A stretch of 64,000 bases of DNA from Streptomyces sp. NBC_00190 (GTDB taxonomy: Bacteria > Actinomycetota > Actinomycetes > Streptomycetales > Streptomycetaceae). The stretch is from contig NZ_CP108131.1 in NCBI RefSeq assembly GCF_036203305.1, forward strand, positions 8,569,859 through 8,633,858, read 5' to 3'. Positions 43,477-50,806 of the stretch are shown piece by piece. The stretch's first letter is position 1; each line of letters opens with the position of its first letter. The translations under genes and the position numbers were made by a program. The notes beneath the pieces were generated by a model that saw nothing but the letters and a program-made list of their open reading frames with translations, searched no databases and had not been told where the DNA came from.

Positions 43477-44639
43477 TGGACGAGGCGGGCTTGGCCGGTG
43501 CGCAGCAACTGCGTGACGCGGGCGCGACGGTCGGGGAGGGCGTACGGGCTTGGCTCGGCGAACTGATCGAGATCGGTACCGATGTCGAAGTGGCCGACGG
43601 CGCCACCGTGGTCGCCGACCGGCTGCGGCTCGGCGACGGGGTGCGGATCGCCGCTGGGTGCGACCTGCGGTCCGGCTCGATCGTCATCGGTGCGGGCACC
43701 GAGCTGCTCGCCGGTGCCGCAATCCTGGTCGCCGATGCGTTCGAGATCGGTACCGCAGGTCGGATCGAGCAGCGTGTGAACATCACCTGCCGATCCTTCC
43801 GCGCCGGGAAACTGTTCTACTTCGGCCACGACTCCGCGGTCGGCTACGGCGGGACCAATGCCTCCACGGCGCACGTGCACATTGGTGACCGGGTCGCGCT
43901 CGGCCCCCACAGCATCCTCAACGCCAACTTCCCGATCGAGCTCGCCGATCAGGTCGGGTCGGGCTGCAACCTCACCATGTGGACCCATGGGTTTCACTTC
44001 GGCCATCGCCTCCTCGACGGCTACTCGGCGGACTTCTCGCCGATCCGGGTCGACTCGAACGTGTGGCTGGGATTCCATGTCACGCTCCTGCCGGGCGTAC
44101 ACATCGGGGCCAACACCATCGTGGCGGCGGGGGCCGTCGTCGCCCGGAGCCTGCCGGCGGACGTGCTCGCCGGTGGTGTTCCCGCCAGGCCGATCAAGCC
44201 GCTGACAGCCAAGCCGGTCGACGCGGCGCAGGCCGCGCAACTCGTCGATCATCTGCTCGAACGCTGGTGCGAGGAACTGGCCTGGAAGGGCGTGCACTGG
44301 TCCCTGCGCGACGGTGGCGCGGTGGTCGTTGGTGACACCACTGTGAAGAGGTGGGAGCCGGGGGAGCCGGTACCGCCCCCCGAACCCGGTCGCACACTCG
44401 TGCTGCTGACAGTGGACCAGGAGCCGCATCTCGACGCGCCGCGGGGGGACACCGTCGTGCTCGGCCTGCGTGAGGGACGTTTGACCGGCCGGCTGACGGA
44501 CGTCGCCCACGACCTGCGGGACTTCCTGCGCCGTAATGCCCTGCCCTGCGGTGATGAGGAGACGTTCCACGGCTTGCCCACCGGGCCGTTCGCCCGCCTG
44601 CAGAATCCCCGGCAGTCGACGTCCGGATTCCTGGCATGA
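43476..44639 (+). CDS. Left-handed beta-helix (hexapeptide) acyltransferase with C-terminal extension
   Basis: 387 residues; ATG at 43476 overlaps the previous stop (TGATG) with GGGAG upstream. Hexapeptide repeats run from ~25 to 250 (VADGATVVADRLRLGDGVRI, RVDSNVWLGFHVTLLPGVHI, GANTIVAAGAVVARSLPADV), ending in LAGGVPARPIKPL, typical of NodL/VatD-like O- or N-acetyltransferases. MWTHGFHFGHRLL supplies the likely catalytic His. The last ~130 residues (LVDHLLERWCEELAWKGVHW onwards) form an extra domain I do not recognise. Probably acylates a sugar hydroxyl or amine. Confidence 0.85.
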   Translation: MDEAGLAGAQQLRDAGATVGEGVRAWLGELIEIGTDVEVADGATVVADRLRLGDGVRIAAGCDLRSGSIVIGAGTELLAGAAILVADAFEIGTAGRIEQRVNITCRSFRAGKLFYFGHDSAVGYGGTNASTAHVHIGDRVALGPHSILNANFPIELADQVGSGCNLTMWTHGFHFGHRLLDGYSADFSPIRVDSNVWLGFHVTLLPGVHIGANTIVAAGAVVARSLPADVLAGGVPARPIKPLTAKPVDAAQAAQLVDHLLERWCEELAWKGVHWSLRDGGAVVVGDTTVKRWEPGEPVPPPEPGRTLVLLTVDQEPHLDAPRGDTVVLGLREGRLTGRLTDVAHDLRDFLRRNALPCGDEETFHGLPTGPFARLQNPRQSTSGFLA

Positions 44640-45331
44640 GCGCCAGCGAGATGTCGCGGGCGGTCGATTGCGGGGCTGTCAAGCTCGGGCAGGGCTTTCC
44701 CGAGGAGCCAGGGCCAGTGCAGCTCATGGAGGCCGCGTGCGCGGCCATCGTGTCCGGTGCCACCCAGTGTCCCCCCACCCTCGGGCTGCCCGCGCTCCGC
44801 GAGGTCATCGCCGGTCACCAGGCGGCCTCCTACGGCATCGAACTCGACCCCGCTCGCGAGATCGTGGTGACCGTTGGAGCGTCCGAGGGCATCACGGCCG
44901 CCCTGCTCGAGCCCGGCGACGAGGTCCTGATCCTTGAGCCGTTCTACGATCTCTGCCCCGCCGCGGTACGGTTCGCCCGCGGCGCTGCGGTGCTCGTGCC
45001 GTGGGAACTGGTGAGCGGCGGCCCCGATCTGGTCGCCGCCGCGGCAGTCGTGTCCCGCCGTACGAGAGCGGTGATCGTCAACACTCCGGGGAACCCGTCG
45101 GGCCGGGTCTGGGACGAATCACTCCTCGACCAGTTCGCCCGGTTTGCGGTCGTGCGTGACCTGGCCGTGATCTCTGACGAGGTGTACGGGCCCATCGTGT
45201 TCGACGGGCACCGCCACCAGTGTGTCGCCTCCCCGAGCGGGACGGCGCCGCGGACGTTCACCTTCGCCAAGTCCGCTGCGACGACCCAGGCCGGGATCGA
45301 CCGGATGCAGGGAGCGGGTCCCCGTGGCTGA
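44636..45331 (+). CDS. Truncated class I/II aminotransferase
   Basis: 231 residues from ATG at 44636, overlapping the previous stop (ATGA). VKLGQGFPEEPGPVQLMEAA, TVGASEGITAALLEPGDEVL (PLP phosphate and ring region), VIVNTPGNPSGRVWDE and LAVISDEVYGPIVFDG are standard fold-type I markers. FTFAKSAATTQ sits where the SxSKxxxxxGxRxG Schiff-base Lys motif should be, and the protein ends 17 residues after FAKSAA. The C-terminal ~150 residues are gone and the next gene begins within its last codons. Either a deletion fused the junction or the half enzyme has another role; catalytic activity is doubtful. Confidence 0.8.
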   Translation: MSASEMSRAVDCGAVKLGQGFPEEPGPVQLMEAACAAIVSGATQCPPTLGLPALREVIAGHQAASYGIELDPAREIVVTVGASEGITAALLEPGDEVLILEPFYDLCPAAVRFARGAAVLVPWELVSGGPDLVAAAAVVSRRTRAVIVNTPGNPSGRVWDESLLDQFARFAVVRDLAVISDEVYGPIVFDGHRHQCVASPSGTAPRTFTFAKSAATTQAGIDRMQGAGPRG

Positions 45332-46193
45332 TCAGCGCGACGGAGGCTTGCGCCTGGGGGCCTCGACCGGCTGCACGTACCACTTCGACGTCGTGACCGA
45401 GGAGTCCGTCGACCTGCTGCACGCGATGGGCGTGCGGGACGTCGAGATCTATCTGCAGTGCGAGGCGGAGCTTGACGAGCGATACCTCCAGGATCTGGGT
45501 GCCCGGTGCGCCGGCCTCGGGCTTACCGTCACCTCTCTGCACCCGTACGTGTTCGGCTTCGAGAATCTGCTCTTCACGCCCTATCTCCGGCAACGCCGTT
45601 GGGCAACCCTGCAGTTCGAGCGGTATCTGCACGCGGCCAGGCTGCTGGGCGCACCGGCATACGTGTCCCACGGGCCGCCGCGTCACCTGGTGACCGACGG
45701 CTCGGCGTTCGATTCCAACTACGTGCGCACCACCAGGCAGCTGATCGGCCTGGCCGAGACGTACGGAGTGCGGTACTGCCTGGAGAACGTCAGCTACGGT
45801 CTGGTGAGCACGCCCGACGATGCCGATCACCACCTCCTCGAATTCGGCTGCGCGCTGGGACTCGTGGTCGACGTCAAGTCGGCGTGGAAGGCCGGCTTTT
45901 GCCCCGCAGACTTCCTGCAACCGCGGCAGCTGGCGGCAGTGTCCCATCTCCAGCTCAGTTTCCGCCGCGAGGGTCGCTATTGTCGCGGCGTTAGCGGCGA
46001 GATCACCGACGCCGACGTCATCGACGCACTCAGGCTCTGCCTGCGTCGGCGACCGGCGCTCGTGCCTGTCCTGGAGATCGAGGCACGTCGCGCGCAGGAA
46101 CTCGCCGACACTGTCCAGGCCACCCGAGATCTGCTTTCCCGGCTGGCGGCTGCGCCTGAACACACCGACGAGCACCTGCACGGGCGAGGTTAG
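45324..46193 (+). CDS. TIM-barrel sugar isomerase/epimerase-like protein
   Basis: 289 residues from GTG at 45324, with GGGAG ~9 bases upstream. Xylose-isomerase-like TIM-barrel (AP_endonuc_2) features: LGASTGCTYHFDVVTEESVD, VRDVEIYLQCEAELDE, GLTVTSLHPYVFGFENLLF, APAYVSHGPPRHL, YGVRYCLENVSYGL with the metal-ligand Glu, GLVVDVKSAWKAG, and VPVLEIEA. Such proteins isomerise or epimerise sugars, inosose or hydroxypyruvate. Last gene of the cluster. Its stop TAG straddles the IS5 junction, but the sequence beyond the IS would also give TAG, so the C-terminus is unchanged. Confidence 0.8.
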   Translation: MADQRDGGLRLGASTGCTYHFDVVTEESVDLLHAMGVRDVEIYLQCEAELDERYLQDLGARCAGLGLTVTSLHPYVFGFENLLFTPYLRQRRWATLQFERYLHAARLLGAPAYVSHGPPRHLVTDGSAFDSNYVRTTRQLIGLAETYGVRYCLENVSYGLVSTPDDADHHLLEFGCALGLVVDVKSAWKAGFCPADFLQPRQLAAVSHLQLSFRREGRYCRGVSGEITDADVIDALRLCLRRRPALVPVLEIEARRAQELADTVQATRDLLSRLAAAPEHTDEHLHGRG

Positions 46194-46304
46194 AAGCCGT
46201 TGTCTTTCCGAGCGTGATGGGTGTGTTTGCGCTGGTCAGGCATGTGGCTGGTCTTTCGGTGGGAGGGACGAGGTGTTGTGTCGTCTCTTCGGTGGAGGTG
46301 CTGG

Positions 46305-46799
46305 ATGCCGTCGGTGATGGGGCTGCTGGAGGAGCGTGAACGAGCCGCTCGGCAGCGAGTGGACGTTCTTCAGGCCGAGCTGCGGGAGGCGGAGGCCGCG
46401 TGGGAGCGGTTCGTGATCGCCCGGGAGACGGTGGCCGAGGTCCTGGCGGAACCGTGCGGAGGCGAGGAGGTGCCACCGGTCGTGGTGGCCGGCGGGCGGC
46501 CGGCGCGGGTTGTGGGTGCGGTGGCCGGCTCGGTGGTGCCGGTGTGGCGAGAAGGCCTCGGCGCTGCGGTGCTGGCGCCGGATTACCAGCAGCTCGTGGA
46601 CGTTCTGGCTGGTGGGATCGGGTCGGGTGTCGGGGCGATGGACTGCCGGCAACTCGCAGTGGCGGTCGGGCTGGAGCCGGTGCCTGCGAAGGTGGAGGGA
46701 GTGCGGTCGAAGGTGAAGCGCCTGGCCGCGCGGGGATGGCTGGCAGAGGAACGCCCGGGGATGTTCAGTGCCGTCGCCGGGCGAGGCGACGGCTCATGA
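46305..46799 (+). CDS. IS5 accessory protein: coiled coil plus winged helix
   Basis: 164 residues from ATG at 46305, with GGAGG 6 bases upstream. A heptad-rich helix (LLEERERAARQRVDVLQAEL) is followed by a Val/Gly linker and a C-terminal DNA-binding-like region (GLEPVPAKVEGVRSKVKRLA, ARGWLAEERPGMFSAV). It parallels the protein at 9440-9838 in both order and sequence pattern (RE.AAR.R.D.L, then a wing ending in G.F/G.Y). It is convergent with the transposase and overlaps it tail to tail. Probably regulates or assists transposition. Confidence 0.75.
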   Translation: MPSVMGLLEERERAARQRVDVLQAELREAEAAWERFVIARETVAEVLAEPCGGEEVPPVVVAGGRPARVVGAVAGSVVPVWREGLGAAVLAPDYQQLVDVLAGGIGSGVGAMDCRQLAVAVGLEPVPAKVEGVRSKVKRLAARGWLAEERPGMFSAVAGRGDGS

Positions 46800-47601
46800 G
46801 CATGCTCATCGACCACAGGATCATCGCCTCGGCGCTGTCGGTGCGGGCTTCGTAGTCGCGGGCCAGGCGGCGTGAGCGCATCAGCCATGCGAACGTGCGC
46901 TCCACCAGCCATCTTTTCGGCAGGACGACGAAGCCTGTGGTGTCGTCGCTGCGTTTGACCACCGTCAGCGCGATCCGCAGCACGTTGCGGGCGAGGTCGA
47001 CGAGTTGGCCGGTGTAGCCGCCGTCGGCCCAGACCAGCGTGATGCGCCAGTGCCGCTCGCGCAGCCGGGCCAGCAGTGTCTGTCCCGCGTCCCGGTCAGT
47101 GACGGATGCCGCCGTGACCACGACGGTCAGCAGCAGACCGAGGGTGTCCACCACGATGTGGCGCTTGCGGCCGTTGACCTTCTTGCCGCCGTCGAAGCCC
47201 CTGGTCGCGGCCGGCATCGATGCGGCGCCTTTCACCGACTGGGCGTCGATGATGCCCGCCGTCGGTTCCAGGTCGCGGCCGGCCGCTTCACGGATCCGGT
47301 CGCGGAGCCGGTCGTGGAACTCGGCCGTCAGGCCTTTGTCGCGCCAGCGTCGGAAGAAGGCGTAGACGCGGTCCCACGCGGGGAAGTCCGCGGGCATCGC
47401 CCGCCAGGTGACGCCGCCCGCGACCAGGTAGCGGACCGCGTCGACCATCTGCCGGTGGCAATAGCCCTCCGGCTGTCCGCCGCGGCCCTCCAGCCAGCCC
47501 GGCACCGGAAGTGCGGCACGGACCTCGGCCCATTCCGCGTCCGTCATGTCCGACGGATATCGGGGCTCCCGGCTCGGACGATCGCTCGCGTTCCCGTACA
47601 T
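46765..47601 (-). CDS. IS5-family transposase
   Basis: 278 residues from ATG at 47601 (an in-frame start 105 bases further up also exists). YPSDMTDAEWAEVRAALPVP and VTWRAMPADFPAWDRVYAFF are the DUF4096 N-terminal domain. The DDE core is AGIIDAQSVKGAAS (first Asp), GRKRHIVVDTLGLLL, ITLVWADGGYTGQLVD (second Asp), and PKRWLVERTFAWLMRSRRLA (final Glu). The frame is intact, so the element may be active. Confidence 0.95.
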   Translation of the reverse strand: MYGNASDRPSREPRYPSDMTDAEWAEVRAALPVPGWLEGRGGQPEGYCHRQMVDAVRYLVAGGVTWRAMPADFPAWDRVYAFFRRWRDKGLTAEFHDRLRDRIREAAGRDLEPTAGIIDAQSVKGAASMPAATRGFDGGKKVNGRKRHIVVDTLGLLLTVVVTAASVTDRDAGQTLLARLRERHWRITLVWADGGYTGQLVDLARNVLRIALTVVKRSDDTTGFVVLPKRWLVERTFAWLMRSRRLARDYEARTDSAEAMILWSMSMLMSRRLARRRH

Positions 47602-47829
47602 GTGGGCGAGGCAGTCACACGACCGGGAAGGCGAGTTGGACGACGCGGGGGACAGCACGAAAGACTGCGGCACCAGGGTCTCCTGACGCTCGGATGGATT
47701 CGACACCCACGAGCTGTTCGGGAGGCCCTGCCTTCATGCCCAGACCGGCCGAAGATCACCCGGCCGGGCAACCACACTCGAACTCACGACCACCTTGATC
47801 GATAGAGCAACGGCTACTTAGACCATGTC

Positions 47830-48035
47830 CTATGTGGTGAGGCGGACGAGTCGTTTGTAGCAGCAGAGGGCGGCTGCGAGGCTGAGGAAGGCCAGGTAGT
47901 TGCGGGGATTGCGTTCGTGGCGGTGGTTGAGCCGACGGTAGCCGTGAGCCAGGACATGGTGCGTTCGATACCCCATCTGCGACGGCCGAGACGTTCGCTG
48001 GACTCGACGCCAGACTCCTCCTCCTGGCGCCGCGC
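47830..48035 (-). pseudogene. IS5 transposase C-terminal fragment
   Basis: On the minus strand, ERLGRRRWGIERTMSWL then, after a frameshift, GYRRLNHRHERNPRNYLAFL and LAAALCCYKRLVRLTT with a TAG stop at 47830. It is closely related to the fragment at 33450-33610. No N-terminus is present. It was adjacent to the 3' end of the biosynthetic operon before the intact IS5 inserted. Confidence 0.75.
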
Positions 48036-48545
48036 TACATGCTCAGCCTTCGCGCGATCGGCGGCCGCGGACTTACCAGCAAGGTCCACCTCGCCGCGGA
48101 CCGCAAGTGTCGTCCGCTCACGTTTGTCCTGACCGCCGGGAAGGCCGCGGACGGCCCGCAATTCGTCCCCGTGCCCGAGAGGGTACGCAACCGTCTGCCC
48201 GTCGGCCGCCCCCGCACCAGGCACGGTGCCGTCGTCGCAGACAAAGCCTACTCATCCTGCGGCAATCACGCCTACCTGCGCAAACGCGGTATCAAGGCAG
48301 TCATCCCGGAGAAGAAGGAGCAAGCCGCCAACCGGATGAAGAAGGGCAGCGGGGGCGGTCGGCCCGTCAGCCACGACACCGACCTCTACAAGGAACGGAA
48401 CACCGTCGAGCGCCTGATCAACAAGCTGAAGGCGTGGCGAGGCATCGCCACCCGCCATGACAAGACTCCGGAAAGCCACCTCAGCCGGACTCCACCTCCG
48501 CGCCTCAATGATCTGGATCGACGACCTCCTCAAAGCCACCGACTG
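48036..48545 (+). pseudogene. IS5 transposase C-terminal half (second lineage)
   Basis: Plus-strand frame: GLTSKVHLAADRKCRPLTFV, then TRHGAVVADKAYSSCGNHAY (second Asp) and YKERNTVERLINKLKAWRGI (final Glu). A shift near 48475 leads to the usual ending LHLRASMIWIDDLLKATD. The N-terminal half is missing, and the fragment is joined head to head with the different IS5 fragment on its left. Confidence 0.75.
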
Positions 48546-48604
48546 ATCACGACATCACACAGGCCCTCAACGAAGCCAGCTCCGGTGATGTGGATCTGGT
48601 GTTG

Positions 48605-49288
48605 TCAGGGGTTTGGGTGCGAGTCCTGGGTGGTGGTGTTGGTTGTTCCCTGGCTGTGGAAGGTGTTGTTCGTGGTGCTGTTGTATGTCGGCAGGGTGCC
48701 GCTGAGGTTGAGGTTGGTGGGCAGGAACGAACCGTTCCCAGTGCCGCCGTTCCCGTTGCCACCGTTCCCGTTCCCGGTGCCGCCGTTCCCATTGCAGGTT
48801 CCGCCGGTGATGGAGGCCTGGTCACTGGATCTGGCGCTGAGGCCGCCTCCGGCCTGCTCGACGATGGTGGCGGTGTTGGTGACGGTGCAGGGAGCGTCGT
48901 CAGCCACGTTGACGATGATCGCGACAATGAAGTCGGCGTCGGGAGGCAGGGAATCGATGTTACAGGTGAGCACGGTGTCCGTGGCGTGCACGCCACAGGA
49001 GCCAAAGGGCCCGCGGGTGTAGAAATCCTCGATTGTGAGGCCTTGGGGGAGGACGTCGGTCATCACCGTTGCGCCGATGGCCGCGGCCTGATCGTTATTG
49101 CTGATCACGATCCGGTAGAAGCCTTGCCCGCCTCGGGGGAAGTCCCCCGCGTGGGTTTTCGTAATGCCCAGGTTGCCCTGGGCGTATGCGGGTGTGGCCC
49201 CGATGGCGAGGGGCAGGGCGGCGCCCAGGGCCAGAACGGTGGCAGCGGCAGAGGCACGCCGCCTCAAAGTGTGGGTAAGCAAGGCCAT
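48605..49288 (-). CDS. Secreted DUF11-repeat protein
   Basis: 227 residues from ATG at 49288, with AGGAG 10 bases upstream. Signal peptide: RRRASAAATVLALGAALPLA then AYAQG, cleaved near residue 36. One DUF11 (conserved repeat) domain follows: LGITKTHAGDFPRGGQGFYR, GATVMTDVLPQGLTIEDF, CTVTNTATIVEQ. The C-terminus is a Gly/Asn repeat (NGNGGTGNGN type) and a Thr/Asn-rich tail. Likely an extracellular or surface-associated structural protein. It stands alone between mobile elements. Confidence 0.85.
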   Translation of the reverse strand: MALLTHTLRRRASAAATVLALGAALPLAIGATPAYAQGNLGITKTHAGDFPRGGQGFYRIVISNNDQAAAIGATVMTDVLPQGLTIEDFYTRGPFGSCGVHATDTVLTCNIDSLPPDADFIVAIIVNVADDAPCTVTNTATIVEQAGGGLSARSSDQASITGGTCNGNGGTGNGNGGNGNGGTGNGSFLPTNLNLSGTLPTYNSTTNNTFHSQGTTNTTTQDSHPNP

Positions 49289-49549
49289 GGTGGGTCACTC
49301 CTGCTCGTGCGATGGTCTTCCGTGGCGGGCGCCGATGACGCGAACGCGACATCGGACCCTTGCACTGACAACAACGGACGTTCAGGGGACCTGATCAAGG
49401 GGGTGAGCGGAGATTTCCCCCGATTGCAGGAGGCGGCCGGCGCGAAGGGAGGCGGCCTTGAGAAGGAGCTGAAGTGACGAGCTGGCAGGACCGCAAGCCG
49501 GTCGGAGACGCCCACGAGTGAGGTTCCCCCGCAGTGCGGGAGTGGCTGA

Positions 49550-50470
49550 CTAGCTGGTCAGGGCGGGTTGACGTGGTTTCAGGTTCACTTGTTCGGTCGT
49601 TGCCTGGTTGGCGTAGTGCTTTTCCTCGTACTCGATGGGGCTGAGATAGCCGAGCTGTTTCTGGATGCGGCGGGGGTTGTAGAAGCCGTCGATGTACTCA
49701 AAGAGCGCGAGGTTCGCTTCGGCTCTGGTGGCGAAGGCCCGTCCGCGGATGCACTCGGTCTTGATCACCATCCACAGGTTCTCGGCGAGGGCGTTGTCGT
49801 ACGAGTCGCCGACCGAGCCCATGGACGCCTGGATCCCGGCCCTGACCAGGCGTGTTGTGAGCTTCACGGACGTGTATTGACAGCCGTGATCGGCGTGGTG
49901 AATGAGCTGGCTGGGGGTGACTTCGCGGCTGGCCAGGGCGTATTCCAGCGAGGTGAGGACCAGGTCGGCGTCGGCGCGGGCGGAGGCTTCCCAGGCCACT
50001 ACGCGGCGGGAGAACGCGTCGCGGATCGCGGAGAGCCACAGTGGGCCCTCCCCGGTGGGGATCATGGTCAGGTCGGTGACCCACAGCCGGTTCGGCCGGT
50101 TCGCGGTGAAGTCGCGTTGCACCAGGTCAGGGGCCGGATCCGCGTCTGGGTCACGTCGGGTGAAGCTCTTGCCCCGGCGTGGGCTGATTCCGGCGAGGCC
50201 GGCCTGGCGCATGAGCCGTTCGATGCGTTTGCGGCCGACATGGACACCCTCGCGCTTGAGGACGGCGTGCACACGGGGTGAGCCATAGACTCCGCCGGAC
50301 TCGTCGTGGACCTGACGGATCCTGCTGGTCAGCTCGGCGTCTCGGCGGTGCCGTTCGCACGGCTCGGTCTCGGCCTGGCGCCAGCGGTAGTAGGTGGAGG
50401 AGGGGATGTTCAGTTCCCGGAGTACGGGCTCGACCCCCAGGTGCGGGTGCTCGTCGACGAGCTCGGTCAC
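49550..50470 (-). CDS. IS3-family transposase orfB
   Basis: 306 residues from GTG at 50470, overlapping the orfA stop (GTGA). HTH_21-like N-terminus (IPSSTYYRWRQAE, GGVYGSPRVHAVLKREG), then the rve core: NRLWVTDLTMIPTGEGPLWL (first Asp), LIHHADHGCQYTSVKL (second), SMGSVGDSYDNALAENLWMV (final Glu), and the end YNPRRIQKQLGYLSPIEYEE. The frame is complete. Because orfA is interrupted, expression of a functional OrfAB fusion is unlikely. Confidence 0.95.
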   Translation of the reverse strand: MTELVDEHPHLGVEPVLRELNIPSSTYYRWRQAETEPCERHRRDAELTSRIRQVHDESGGVYGSPRVHAVLKREGVHVGRKRIERLMRQAGLAGISPRRGKSFTRRDPDADPAPDLVQRDFTANRPNRLWVTDLTMIPTGEGPLWLSAIRDAFSRRVVAWEASARADADLVLTSLEYALASREVTPSQLIHHADHGCQYTSVKLTTRLVRAGIQASMGSVGDSYDNALAENLWMVIKTECIRGRAFATRAEANLALFEYIDGFYNPRRIQKQLGYLSPIEYEEKHYANQATTEQVNLKPRQPALTS

Positions 50471-50760
50471 CTGGGCCGGGTCGGGTCGAGCTGGGCCGCG
50501 AAAAAAGCCGAGGCCGTCCGCAGGACCTCGTTCGCCCGCTTGAGCTGGGCATTCTCCCTGCGCAAGGCGGCCAGCTCCTCACGCTCAGCGGTGGTGAGCA
50601 TGTCGCCTCGCTCGCCGGCATCGGCCTCGGCCTGACGGATCCAGTTACGCAGGGCCTCGTGGTGCACACCGAGTTCCTCGGCCATGCGGCGGATCACAGG
50701 CTTCGGCTCGGCCGTGCGGTACATCCGGACCGCACGCTCACGCAACTCCAGCGGGTACTT
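50467..50760 (-). pseudogene. IS3 orfA, main part, 5' end displaced
   Basis: Encodes YPLELRERAVRMYRTAEPKP, MAEELGVHHEALRNWIRQAE and a leucine-zipper-like LAALRRENAQLKRANEVLRT. The first codons (ATG at 52557, M-P-A-P-R-K-Y) lie on the far side of the IS4 at 52543-52557. Removing 50761-52542 joins both parts in frame through GGTACTT. The present frame instead begins inside the IS4 terminus. Confidence 0.85.
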
Positions 50761-50806
50761 CCAAGACCACGGAGTTATGGCTTGTCCGCCGCTGTCAACA
50801 GGGGCG
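50761..50806 (+). repeat. Left 46-bp terminal inverted repeat of the IS4
   Basis: Begins CCAAGACCACGGAGTTATGG and ends CAACAGGGGCG. An identical copy in reverse lies at 52490-52535. It also contains the transposase stop codon. Confidence 0.95.

Larger units (their letters stand above)
46193..47817 (-). mobile_element. IS5-family (IS1031-like) element at the end of the cluster
   Basis: 1625 bp. Left end GAAGCCGTTGTCTTTC; the right end on the other strand is GTAGCCGTTGCTCTATC. TTA occurs on both sides (46190-46192 and 47818-47820), a TNA-type 3-bp duplication. It contains a transposase gene and a convergent accessory gene whose 3' ends overlap by 35 bases. Confidence 0.8.
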
